Source of the DNA: Actinomycetota bacterium
Lineage (GTDB): Bacteria > Actinomycetota > Thermoleophilia > Gaiellales > Gaiellaceae
NCBI GenBank assembly: GCA_003170995.1
Contig: PMXT01000127.1
Span: 1 to 8,709, forward strand
Direction of reading: 5' to 3'
Length of the DNA: 8,709 nucleotides
Position 1 is the first letter of the stretch; each line of letters begins with the position of its first letter. A program made the position numbers and the translations under genes. This document shows, in pieces, positions 1 through 5,957 of this stretch. The notes under the pieces are model-generated. The model was not told where the DNA came from, searched no databases, and was given only the letters and a program-made list of their open reading frames with translations.

Positions 1-351
1 GAAGATCAGCTCGCCCTCGCGCCCGGCATCGCAGGCGTTGATCACGTTGTCGACGTCGTCGCGCTTGAGCAGCTTCAAGACGACGTTGAGTTGCTTGCGA
101 GTCTTGGAGTCGCGCGACTTCAGCCTGAAGGTTTCCGGCACGATCGGAAGATCGGCCATGCGCCAGCGCTTGAAGCGCTCGTCGTAGTCCTCGGGCTCAA
201 CCAGCTCCACGAGGTGCCCGACCGCCCACGTGACGACATGTGTGTCGGATTCGAGGTAGCCCTCGTGCTTTGCGAAGGTTCCCGGCAGCACACCGGCCAG
301 ATCGCGGCCGACGGACGGCTTCTCGGCGATTACAAGTGTCTTCGAGCTCAT
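1..351 (-). CDS. topB: DNA topoisomerase type IA, TopB-like (topoisomerase III), 5' part only
   Basis: The reading frame opens at an ATG (349-351) and runs off the left edge, giving 117 residues with no stop. It carries the TOPRIM start of type IA topoisomerases: VIAEKPSVGRDL at residues 7-18 with Glu10, then VVTWAVGHLVEL (39-50), KRW near 61-63, LPIVPETF (68-75), and the acidic motif CDAGREGE at 107-114. Enzymes of this family cut one DNA strand through a tyrosine and pass the other through it; the tyrosine domain lies outside the window. The VVTWAVGHL...KRW...LPIVP pattern is closer to TopB (topoisomerase III) than to TopA. GGGAG sits just upstream (356-360) as ribosome binding site. The gene is divergent from the deacetylase-family gene. 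TopB versus another type IA paralogue cannot be settled from the N-terminus alone. Confidence 0.9.
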   Translation of the reverse strand, partial: MSSKTLVIAEKPSVGRDLAGVLPGTFAKHEGYLESDTHVVTWAVGHLVELVEPEDYDERFKRWRMADLPIVPETFRLKSRDSKTRKQLNVVLKLLKRDDVDNVINACDAGREGELIF

Positions 352-546
352 ATATCTCCCGTACGACACCTTATCGGAGCAACCTGAGGTCAATCGAGAG
401 ACAACCCGCCGACAGGTGGCTTGCCGTCGCTGCTTGCCCGGTCCGACTCATGAAGACCGAAGCCAACTCCCCGGAGGGTAAAATCAGTTTCGCGCTCGGG
501 CGGACTGCTCGTGCTCGAGGAGAAGTCACCGGTATCGTCGGAATCT
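352..546. other. Divergent intergenic region, no gene seen
   Basis: This spacer lies between the divergently transcribed topoisomerase and deacetylase-family genes and should hold both promoters. The only -10-like hexamer I would point to on the plus strand is TAAAAT at 479-484, without a convincing -35. Frames that cross it have no family-like sequence and look like chance open frames. Confidence 0.5.
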
Positions 547-552
547 GGAGGG
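547..552 (+). promoter_or_regulatory. Ribosome binding site of the deacetylase-family gene
   Basis: GGAGGG is the only strong Shine-Dalgarno match near this gene. GGAGG ends 8 nt before an in-frame ATC codon (560-562) but 17 nt before the TTG at 569. The spacing therefore argues that translation starts at, or close to, codon 560 and not at the TTG. Confidence 0.55.
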
Positions 553-568
553 CCGCGCCATCGAAGCC

Positions 569-1453
569 TTGATCAACGAAGAACTCGCCCGTCTACATCC
601 GGCACCCGAGTACCACCCCGAGTCGCAAGCACGGCTGGAAGTGCTCCTTTCCGGCATTGCCGAGCACATCACAGCCGAGCCCGCTATGCGGGCGGATCTC
701 GAACGCGTTCACTCGCCCGCGTACCTCGACAGCCTCTTCGAAGAGACAGAGGAGACGAGGTGGATCGATTTCGACACTTTCGTCACTCCTTCAACCGCAA
801 CGGCAGCCAAGCTCGCCGCCGGGATGATGCTCGAAGCCGTGCGCCGCGGTGGTTTCGCGCTCGTTCGGCCGCCCGGCCATCACGCCTCGCGCGAGAAGGC
901 GATGGGCTTCTGTCTCATCAACAACATCGCTGTCGCCGCGCGCTACGCCCAAGCCGAGCTAGGAATCGAGCGAGTTGCGATCCTCGACTGGGACATTCAC
1001 CACGGTAACGGGACCGAGGCGATCTTTTGGAACGATCCGAGCGTTCTCTACGTGTCGCTCCACGCTTGGCCGTATTACCCCGGCACGGGCGGGCCAAGCC
1101 CCAAGGCCCAAACCGGAGAAGACGTGCCTGGCGGCGAAAACCCGACAACGCTGAACATTCCCCTTCCCGGCGGCACCGGCGACCGTTCCTACCTGCAAGC
1201 GTTCGAGCAGATCGCCTATCCGGCGGTCGCGGCCTTCTCACCCGAGATCGTGCTCGTGTCAGTCGGCTTTGACGCTCACCGCGACGACCCGCTTTCGCCG
1301 ACCATTCTCACCGACCGGGCCTTCTACCAGATCGCAAGCCGAACAGCGAGCCTCGCTCCGAGAGTTGCCGCCGTGCTCGAGGGTGGCTACAACCTCCACT
1401 CTCTCCCGCGCCTCGTCGAGATCACGGTTGAGGGCTTCAACAACCCATCCTGA
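569..1453 (+). CDS. Histone deacetylase family protein (class II HDAC / acetylpolyamine amidohydrolase type)
   Basis: This is a zinc-dependent deacetylase of the arginase-deacetylase fold, 294 residues from the TTG. All expected active-site elements are visible: the paired histidines in RPPGHHA (His104, His105), zinc ligands Asp142 and His144 in DWDIHHGNGT, the third ligand Asp235 in GFDAHRDDPLS, and the transition-state tyrosine in EGGYN (Tyr274). The N-terminal HPES-x-x-RLE motif (residues 16-23) is also typical. The bacterial substrate cannot be read from sequence; related proteins act on acetylated polyamines, other small amides or acetyl-lysine. The start is uncertain: the ribosome binding site fits a non-standard ATC at 560 better than this TTG, and a 560 start adds three residues. 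It is transcribed away from the topoisomerase and faces the response regulator tail to tail. Confidence 0.93.
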   Translation: MINEELARLHPAPEYHPESQARLEVLLSGIAEHITAEPAMRADLERVHSPAYLDSLFEETEETRWIDFDTFVTPSTATAAKLAAGMMLEAVRRGGFALVRPPGHHASREKAMGFCLINNIAVAARYAQAELGIERVAILDWDIHHGNGTEAIFWNDPSVLYVSLHAWPYYPGTGGPSPKAQTGEDVPGGENPTTLNIPLPGGTGDRSYLQAFEQIAYPAVAAFSPEIVLVSVGFDAHRDDPLSPTILTDRAFYQIASRTASLAPRVAAVLEGGYNLHSLPRLVEITVEGFNNPS

Positions 1454-1630
1454 GATCTAGGAGCCCATTCCGATAGAGATATACGGCGAAGAGGTTGAGC
1501 CGCAGGACGGACCGTGAAGGCGCACTGGTGGTGCGTCAAGCGGTCTGGGCGACCACTGGCGCCGCGGGGCGGCCGCTTCGGGCGTGTAGACCTGGCGGAG
1601 TAGACCCTAAGAATGGCCCCGAGATAAGCT

Positions 1631-1652
1631 GCGACCGGCTTTCGCCGGTCGC
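1631..1652 (+). terminator. Hairpin terminator candidate after the deacetylase-family gene
   Basis: A perfect 9 bp stem (GCGACCGGC with GCCGGTCGC) closes a TTTC tetraloop. No T-run follows on either strand, as is common for terminators in high-GC bacteria. It lies 177 bp after the plus-strand stop and could also stop transcription coming from the opposite side. Confidence 0.6.
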
Positions 1653-1782
1653 GCTCGCCAATCATTACAGCCATCCCGTTAACTCAATCATCGAACATCG
1701 GCGTGGGTGAGTGCATCCCTCTCACATCCCTCGCAACGGGCGATTTGTGAGCCTCTCCCGCTCGGCCCGCACACCCGACGCT

Positions 1783-1804
1783 GCCGTTTCGCGGCGCTAA
1801 CGGC
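1783..1804 (-). terminator. Weak hairpin just after the response regulator stop
   Basis: GCCGTT (1783-1788) and AACGGC (1799-1804) form a 6 bp stem with a 10 nt loop, starting 5 bp beyond the response regulator stop codon. It has no T-run. Position supports a terminator role, but the stem is short. Confidence 0.35.
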
Positions 1805-1809
1805 CGGAA

Positions 1810-2451
1810 TCATCCGCGAGCGCGCAAAAGCGCCTCGAGCGCCTCGCGTCGTGACGACACGCCGAACTTGCGAAGCAGGCTCTTCACGTGCGAGCGCACC
1901 GTGTGCTCGGAGATGTAGAGGCGGCGCGCGATCTCCTCGGTGCCGAGATGCTCGTCGAGCAGAAGAAGTACCTCGAGCTCACGGGCCGATAGAAGGGAGG
2001 CGATCTCCTCGGGTACACCATGATCGTGGCGCCCATCGCGTACCTGCTCGAGTAATCGACGCGCGATGGATCCCGAGAGCGCAGCCTCGCCGTTCACCAC
2101 TCCACGTAAGAACTCGACGATGCGCGGCGGCGGCTCCGTCTTGAGAAGATATCCGGAGGCGCCGCCCCGGATTGCGCGAAGAAGGTTCTCTTCCGTGCCT
2201 GAAGCCGTTAGGACCACAACCTCGGAGCCAGGAGCGACTCTTCGAATCTCCGGAAGAGCTTCGAGCCCACTCATCCCGGGCATCGACAGATCGAGTAGTA
2301 CGAGGTCCGGTTGCTGCTTTGCCGCCTGCCTAATCGCCTCTTCGCCGCTAGACGCCTGAGCGACTATCTCGAAGCCGTGCTGAACCAAGAGCGACGCAAG
2401 AGCTTCTTGCGTCAGCGGGTGATCGTCAACGATCAGTACACGGTCAGACAT
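1810..2451 (-). CDS. Two-component response regulator, NarL/LuxR family
   Basis: This 213-residue protein is a phosphorylation-controlled transcription factor. The receiver domain covers about residues 4-117: acidic pair Asp9-Asp10 in VLIVDDHPL, phospho-acceptor Asp54 in LVLLDLSMPGMSG, switch threonine Thr82, and Lys104 in GYLLKTEPP. The C-terminal helix-turn-helix of the LuxR/NarL (GerE) type spans about 153-206, with LSARELEVL, the recognition stretch YISEHTVRSHVKSLLRKFGV and the RREAL end. Length and order match the family. The ATG at 2449-2451 is preceded by GGGAAGAG, a fair ribosome binding site. It is divergent from the histidine kinase with 47 bp between starts, so the two are very likely partners although not in one operon. 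The signal and target genes are unknown. Confidence 0.95.
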   Translation of the reverse strand: MSDRVLIVDDHPLTQEALASLLVQHGFEIVAQASSGEEAIRQAAKQQPDLVLLDLSMPGMSGLEALPEIRRVAPGSEVVVLTASGTEENLLRAIRGGASGYLLKTEPPPRIVEFLRGVVNGEAALSGSIARRLLEQVRDGRHDHGVPEEIASLLSARELEVLLLLDEHLGTEEIARRLYISEHTVRSHVKSLLRKFGVSSRREALEALLRARG

Positions 2452-2465
2452 AGTCTCTTCCCTTA

Positions 2466-2487
2466 TCGGCAGCCTTATTGTTGCCGA
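2466..2487. promoter_or_regulatory. Interrupted palindrome between response regulator and kinase genes
   Basis: TCGGCA (2466-2471) and TGCCGA (2482-2487) form an exact inverted repeat with a 10 bp spacer, inside the 47 bp gap between the two start codons. LuxR-type regulators bind dyad sites of about this size as dimers, so it could be an operator controlling both genes. It could also be chance; no second copy was found in the window. Confidence 0.35.
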
Positions 2488-2498
2488 AAAGGGGATAC

Positions 2499-3884
2499 GT
2501 GGACGCCGAGCGTCAACAAAATCAAAACGCGCTTCACTCCTGGCTCGCCGGGGAGTTTCTGCTCGTTGCCCTTCTCAGCGCGGCGCTCGCGCTCTGGGGC
2601 TCTTACCCGAACCTGCCGAGTACCTTCGATCTTCCCCGACTCCAACTTGCGCTTGATACCGCGATAGCACTCACATCTGCGCTGGTGGCAGTGCTGACCG
2701 GCATCCGCTTCTCGGTCGACTCACGCCGCATGGATCTGCTTCTCTGCGCGGGCTTCAGCGTAGCGGCCCTCTCGATCCTCGCCTTCGAGATCGCGCCAAC
2801 TTTGGACGGATCGGCGATTGGCAAGCCGGAAGCTTGGGCCAGCCTGATCGGGCGCATCCTCTCGGCCGCCCTGATCAGCGCGGCGGCATTCGCTCGCGGG
2901 CAGGCGCGAAGGCCCGATCGAGCGCTCCCAGTGGCACTCGGCGCCGGCGTGCTCGCACTGCTCGTCATCTGGAGCGGAACCCGTACGCTTGCCCAGGCGC
3001 TGGCCAACTCGGACACTCCGAGCGGGCTGGAGCTGCCCCTAACATTCGCCTTCACGCTGCTTGCGCTGCTCTATCTCGGAGCCGTGGTCGGTTTCGGATT
3101 GCGCTTCCGGCGCTGGCTAGAAGACCTGGATAGCTGGCTGGCGTTGGCGGCCACGCTGTGGCTCTTCTCGAGCTTGAACTTCGTTTTCAAACCACTTCTG
3201 CCAGGGGAGCGGGCGGCGCTCGGCGATTTTCTGCGTCTGCTCGCCTGCGGTCTACTAGTCGTCGGCGTCTGGCGAGCGATCCGTGCCGCGGAGTTCGGTC
3301 GTGCGGTCTCGGAGGAGAGAGCCCGAGTCGCGCGCGATATCCATGACGGCCTGGCCCAATACCTGTTCGCGCTTACCACTCACCTCAACATGCTCAGAGC
3401 GGGTGCAGAGCTCGAGGATGTCTTGCCGCGTCTGGAGGAGGTCGCCGCGCTTGCCCAACAGGAGGCGCGTTTCGCGGTGCTGGCACTGTCCTCGGCCGGC
3501 GGTAGCGCGCCTTTCGACGCGGCCTTACGCCGCTATGTGGAGTTTCTCAGCGCCGACGGCGAGCTCGAGGTCGACGTCGAGATAGATGCCGACATCCGTT
3601 TGGCCCCCGACGAGCAGATCGAGATCTTTCGCATTGTCCAGGAAGGTCTCGGCAACGTTCGCAAGCACGCCAACGCGGCCTGGGCCGAAATTCGGATAGC
3701 GGAAAAGAACGGCAGGCGTACGGTCACCGTCCGCGACGATGGAGACGGGTTCGGCGACCCCGACCCGGGCGCCGGTCAGGGCCTGAAGAGCATGCGCCGG
3801 CGAGCGGCTTCGATCGGCGGCGACTTCACCCTCTCGAGCAAGCTCGGGGTCGGAACGACGCTCGAGGTTGCGCTCAGAACCTGA
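2499..3884 (+). CDS. Membrane sensor histidine kinase, HisKA_3 / NarL-partner type
   Basis: This sensor kinase has about 461 residues from the chosen GTG. Residues about 15-262 form roughly eight hydrophobic membrane segments (for example FLLVALLSAALALW and LRLLACGLLVVGVW) with short loops and no large extracytoplasmic domain, suggesting sensing within the membrane. The HisKA_3 dimerisation box RVARDIHDGLAQ follows with phospho-acceptor His282. The ATP-binding domain shows the N box (QEGLGNVRKHANA, about 381-393), the G1 box DDGDGF (413-418) and the G2 region GQGLKSMRRRA. HisKA_3 kinases pair with NarL/LuxR regulators, matching the divergent neighbour. A TTG at 2478 would add seven residues but has no ribosome binding site; the GTG at 2499 is preceded by AAAAGGGG (2487-2494). 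The gene ends 36 bp before a strong terminator. Confidence 0.93.
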   Translation: MDAERQQNQNALHSWLAGEFLLVALLSAALALWGSYPNLPSTFDLPRLQLALDTAIALTSALVAVLTGIRFSVDSRRMDLLLCAGFSVAALSILAFEIAPTLDGSAIGKPEAWASLIGRILSAALISAAAFARGQARRPDRALPVALGAGVLALLVIWSGTRTLAQALANSDTPSGLELPLTFAFTLLALLYLGAVVGFGLRFRRWLEDLDSWLALAATLWLFSSLNFVFKPLLPGERAALGDFLRLLACGLLVVGVWRAIRAAEFGRAVSEERARVARDIHDGLAQYLFALTTHLNMLRAGAELEDVLPRLEEVAALAQQEARFAVLALSSAGGSAPFDAALRRYVEFLSADGELEVDVEIDADIRLAPDEQIEIFRIVQEGLGNVRKHANAAWAEIRIAEKNGRRTVTVRDDGDGFGDPDPGAGQGLKSMRRRAASIGGDFTLSSKLGVGTTLEVALRT

Positions 3885-3920
3885 GATTCCTGATCGACCT
3901 CCGGGTGTAATCTCCAACTA

Positions 3921-3946
3921 GAAAACCCCCGCGTGCGGGGGTTTTC
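3921..3946. terminator. Two-way intrinsic terminator between the kinase gene and rnpB
   Basis: An 11 bp stem (3921-3931 with 3936-3946, GAAAACCCCCG against CGGGGGTTTTC) closes a CGTG loop. Each arm ends in four A or T bases at its outer side, so both transcripts end in GGGGG-TTTT. It lies 36 bp after the kinase stop on the plus strand and directly follows the 3' end of rnpB on the minus strand, serving both converging units. Confidence 0.93.
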
Positions 3947-3950
3947 CGTA

Positions 3951-4286
3951 GCAGGCCTGTAAGCCGGATTCTGTCGAGGGTGACCATCCATCTAGGCCGC
4001 CGGTTGCCCGGCGGCTCGAGCGACGTACCCGGTCCCTGGGCGGGCCACCTGAACGGGACCTGTTTCGCCTTGCACCGGACGGGGTTTAGCTAGCCACCGC
4101 GTCACCGCGGCGCTGGTGGGCTCTTGCCCCACCTTTTCACCCTTACCGCCGGTTTCCCGGAGGCGGTGTTCTTTCTGTGCCACTTTCCGTCGGCTTTCGC
4201 CGCCTGGGATTTCCCCAGCGTCCTGCCCTGCGGTGTCCGGACTTTCCTCGGGCCGCCTGAGCGGCTCGCGGTCACCCGGCCTGCGA
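3951..4286 (-). ncRNA. rnpB: RNase P RNA, bacterial type A
   Basis: This is the catalytic RNA of RNase P, which removes 5' leaders from precursor tRNAs. On the minus strand the universally conserved blocks are present: GAGGAAAGTCCGGAC near the 5' end (P4 region), GGGTGAAAAGGTGGGGCAAG in the middle, the AAACCCC...GTGCAAGGCGAAA region, and ACAGAATCCGGCTTA close to the 3' end. The terminal helix P1 is closed by GCAGGCC (4278-4284) and GGCCTGC (3951-3957). Length of about 336 nt is slightly short for type A but within range. Both ends are inferred from P1 and the promoter, so may be off by a few bases. The terminator at 3921-3946 follows at once. The 5' end overlaps the last codons of the zinc-ribbon gene, an unusually tight arrangement. 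Confidence 0.96.
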
Positions 4287-4472
4287 CTCGCAGTCTAGCG
4301 CTGCGCCGGCGCGTCTCAGGAGCCCAGGCCAGGACGAGCCGCACTCCGGGCAGATGACATCTTCGCCCTCGTGAAAGACGAACTCGCCGCAGACCAGGCA
4401 CTCGAGGCTGGCGCCGCGTGAAAGCGCGCAGAGCTCTTGCTCGAGTGTTCGGTGGAAGGAGGTGACGGTCAT
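4272..4472 (-). CDS. Small zinc-ribbon protein of unknown function
   Basis: This 66-residue protein carries two CxxC knuckles, CLVC (25-28) and CPEC (41-44), separated by 12 residues with GEFVFHEGEDVI between them. This is the rubredoxin-like or zinc-ribbon pattern that binds one metal ion. Additional cysteines occur at 15 and 61. I recognise no named family. Codon use is strongly G/C at third positions, like its neighbours, which supports a real gene. It starts 22 bp after the lexA stop with no terminator between them, so it is probably translated from the lexA transcript; its own ribosome binding site is weak (AGAG). The stop codon at 4272-4274 lies inside the predicted rnpB RNA, an overlap of roughly 15 nt. 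Function is unknown; a nucleic-acid or protein-binding role is typical for such ribbons, but that is a guess. Confidence 0.75.
   Translation of the reverse strand: MTVTSFHRTLEQELCALSRGASLECLVCGEFVFHEGEDVICPECGSSWPGLLRRAGAALDCESQAG
4292..4297 (-). promoter_or_regulatory. Candidate -10 box of rnpB inside the zinc-ribbon gene
   Basis: On the minus strand TAGACT (4 of 6 matches to TATAAT) sits seven bases before the start of P1 of the RNase P RNA, the right distance for a transcription start near 4284-4286. No good -35 is visible. If used, this promoter lies wholly within the last codons of the upstream protein gene. Confidence 0.5.
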
Positions 4473-4494
4473 GGAATCTCTATACCCGTTTCTC

Positions 4495-5103
4495 TCACGT
4501 CAGCATCCTGAAAACGCCGGTCACCTTGCCGAGTAACTGCACGTAGTCGGCGTAGATCGGCTCGAACGCGTCGTTCTCGGGCTGTAGGCGCACGCGCCCG
4601 CCCTCGCGGAAGAAGCGCTTGACGGTGGCCTCGCCAGTCGACTCGTCCTCGCCGGCCAGAGCGACGACGATCTCGCCGTTCTCCGCCTTCTCCTGTCTGC
4701 GCACGACCAGGATGTCACCATCGAGGATGCCGGCGCCCGTCATCGAGTCGCCCTTGACTCGCAGCAGGAACTCCTCGCCCCCGCGCGCGAGCGGCTGGGG
4801 CACGGCCAGGTAGTCCTCGATGTTCTCCTCGGCGAGAAGCGGCGAGCCGGCCGCGACCTGGCCAAGGAGCGGAAGCCTGTGCTCCTCCTTGCGTTCGCGC
4901 GCAATCAGCTCGAGCGCTCGCGGTTTTGTCGGATCGCGCCTGAGCAGCCCCGCGCGCTCGAGATTGGCGAGATGAGCGTGCACCGTCGAGGGCGAAGCGA
5001 GCCCGACCGCCTGCCCGATCTCACGCACGGTCGGCGGGTAGCCGTGCTCCTCGACGTAAACGAGAAGGTAGTCCCAGATCTCTCTCTGTCGCGGCGTTAG
5101 CAA
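4495..5103 (-). CDS. lexA: SOS response repressor LexA
   Basis: LexA represses DNA-damage genes and cleaves itself when RecA filaments form. The 202-residue protein has the winged-helix DNA-binding domain at about 1-66 (LTPRQREIWDYL, the PPTVREIGQAVGLASPSTVHAHL recognition region) and the S24 peptidase domain from about 77. The cleavage bond is Ala85-Gly86 in GQVAAGSPL, the nucleophile Ser120 in KGDSM, and the general base Lys162 in EATVKRF. The Ser-to-Lys distance is 42 residues against about 37 in E. coli or mycobacterial LexA, owing to a small acidic insertion (EDEST region). The start is TTG at 5101-5103, fixed by a perfect AAGGAGG (5109-5115) five bases upstream. Promoter and SOS box are visible upstream, so the gene is probably autoregulated. 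The zinc-ribbon gene and rnpB follow on the same strand. Confidence 0.97.
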   Translation of the reverse strand: MLTPRQREIWDYLLVYVEEHGYPPTVREIGQAVGLASPSTVHAHLANLERAGLLRRDPTKPRALELIARERKEEHRLPLLGQVAAGSPLLAEENIEDYLAVPQPLARGGEEFLLRVKGDSMTGAGILDGDILVVRRQEKAENGEIVVALAGEDESTGEATVKRFFREGGRVRLQPENDAFEPIYADYVQLLGKVTGVFRMLT

Positions 5104-5108
5104 ACCAT

Positions 5109-5115
5109 CCTCCTT
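5109..5115 (-). promoter_or_regulatory. lexA ribosome binding site that fixes the TTG start
   Basis: AAGGAGG, five bases before the TTG at 5103, is a full match to the anti-Shine-Dalgarno. An out-of-frame ATG (5106-5108) abuts the box and reads only three codons before a TAA, so it is badly spaced and not the gene start. Confidence 0.8.
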
Positions 5116-5133
5116 GGCCGACTTAAGGGTTTA

Positions 5134-5147
5134 CGAACGTCTGTTCG
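5134..5147. promoter_or_regulatory. LexA-binding SOS box
   Basis: CGAAC-GTCT-GTTCG is a perfect 5 bp dyad with a 4 bp centre, matching the GAAC-N4-GTTC operator used by LexA of Gram-positive and actinobacterial type. It lies at the predicted transcription start of lexA, where a bound repressor would block initiation. I found no second exact copy in the window. Confidence 0.92.
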
Positions 5148-5153
5148 CCATGA

Positions 5154-5182
5154 AGGCTAGCGCTCCTCCCGGACGCCGTCAA
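5154..5182 (-). promoter_or_regulatory. lexA promoter (-35 and -10)
   Basis: On the minus strand TTGACG (5177-5182, 5 of 6 to consensus) is separated by exactly 17 bp from TAGCCT (5154-5159, a weak -10). The predicted start near 5147 falls at the edge of the SOS box, which supports both calls. Confidence 0.6.
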
Positions 5183-5261
5183 CGTTTTTGGCCAACTCGC
5201 CCGGCTTGTAGGAACAGAGGCGACGGTGGCGCATGCCGCGGTGCGTACCCCTAGCTTCGAG

Positions 5262-5783
5262 TCACGGCCCGGTACCCTCGTCGACTATCTCCCATCGACC
5301 GCTCTTGATCGATCTACCTACCAAGAGGAATCGCACCTGACGACCGTTGGCGTAAGTCTCCGCCGCGGGTAAGTAGTTGGCGTTGAAGTCGACGCGTACA
5401 TCTGCCCACTTGTTGTGGCTGGTGAGATCGCGTGGAAATTCTACGGGTAACGAATTCCTATTTAGGATCTCTCCGTCTGACACAGAAACGTCGGTCAGCT
5501 TATCGATGTATTCGAAGTCGTTGTCGGTGCCGGTTTGGAAGTAACGACACTTTGTCGGGGCGACGTACTGCGCGGCGACTACGAAGCGATGCTTGCTCAG
5601 GGCGGTGTAATAGCCGCGAACGGCTGCCGCAGGTGTCCGTGTAGCCGCTGCGCCACATGGATAGATCGGAAGTGTCCGATGCCCGCGGATTAACGGGAGC
5701 ACAGCGACAAGGAATACGACGAGCCCTCCGAAGAGAAGGAGCACGGCGCTCAATGCTACGAACCGCTTCGTTCGGCGGGTCAC
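5262..5783 (-). CDS. Hypothetical membrane-anchored extracytoplasmic protein
   Basis: I do not recognise a family for this 173-residue protein. A short basic N-terminus (TRRTKR) is followed by one hydrophobic segment at about 8-32, which should act as an uncleaved anchor or signal peptide, leaving a soluble domain of about 140 residues outside the membrane. There is no lipobox; the cysteines (Cys43, Cys79) lie beyond the anchor and might form a disulfide. The stretch TPAAAVRGYYTALSKHRF and the ending RWEIVDEGTGP resemble NTF2-like or SnoaL-like small secreted domains, but this is only a pattern impression. Codon use is richer in A/T third positions (around 5445-5470) than the neighbouring genes, hinting at later acquisition. 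The GTG start (5781-5783) has no strong ribosome binding site; GATAAT stands six bases upstream, so the transcript may be leaderless. It is on the same strand as lexA, 158 bp upstream. Confidence 0.75.
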   Translation of the reverse strand: MTRRTKRFVALSAVLLLFGGLVVFLVAVLPLIRGHRTLPIYPCGAAATRTPAAAVRGYYTALSKHRFVVAAQYVAPTKCRYFQTGTDNDFEYIDKLTDVSVSDGEILNRNSLPVEFPRDLTSHNKWADVRVDFNANYLPAAETYANGRQVRFLLVGRSIKSGRWEIVDEGTGP

Positions 5784-5789
5784 TGCGGC

Positions 5790-5795
5790 ATTATC
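5790..5795 (-). promoter_or_regulatory. Possible -10 box for a leaderless transcript
   Basis: GATAAT on the minus strand (5 of 6 to TATAAT) ends six bases before the GTG start at 5783, so transcription could begin at the start codon. No matching -35 is evident. Confidence 0.4.
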
Positions 5796-5957
5796 CCAGG
5801 TGCCGGTCGGCGACGATCGAGTCGCGAGCGTGTTGTCCTGGAGTGGCCGACCTCAGGCGACATTCCGGCGCACTCGCCCAGGAAACGAAGCTGAGGAGCG
5901 TTCCTAGAAGCCGCGATAAGAACCACCAAAAAACGCGGTTTTCGTTCGAATCGCCGT

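Larger units (their letters stand above)
1454..1809. other. Gene-poor spacer between convergent genes
   Basis: About 356 bp separate the stops of the deacetylase-family gene and the response regulator. It contains two hairpins (1631-1652 and 1783-1804) that suit termination from both sides, and two very short reading frames (1467-1517 and 1514-1603) that overlap by GTGA. I recognise no RNA gene or real protein gene here. Confidence 0.5.

Noticed and set aside
352..546. CRISPR array, insertion sequence or attachment site here or elsewhere in the window
   Set aside because: No direct repeats with regular spacing, no transposase-like frame and no duplicated tRNA end were seen anywhere in the window, including next to tRNA-Leu.
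5929..5943. AAAAAC-GCG-GTTTT small inverted repeat, considered as a terminator
   Set aside because: The stem is only 5 bp and A/T based, with a three-base loop; too weak to call.
5945..5951. GTTCGAA-like motif suggestive of a tRNA T-loop
   Set aside because: The flanking bases do not pair into a T-stem and no acceptor or anticodon arm can be found around it.
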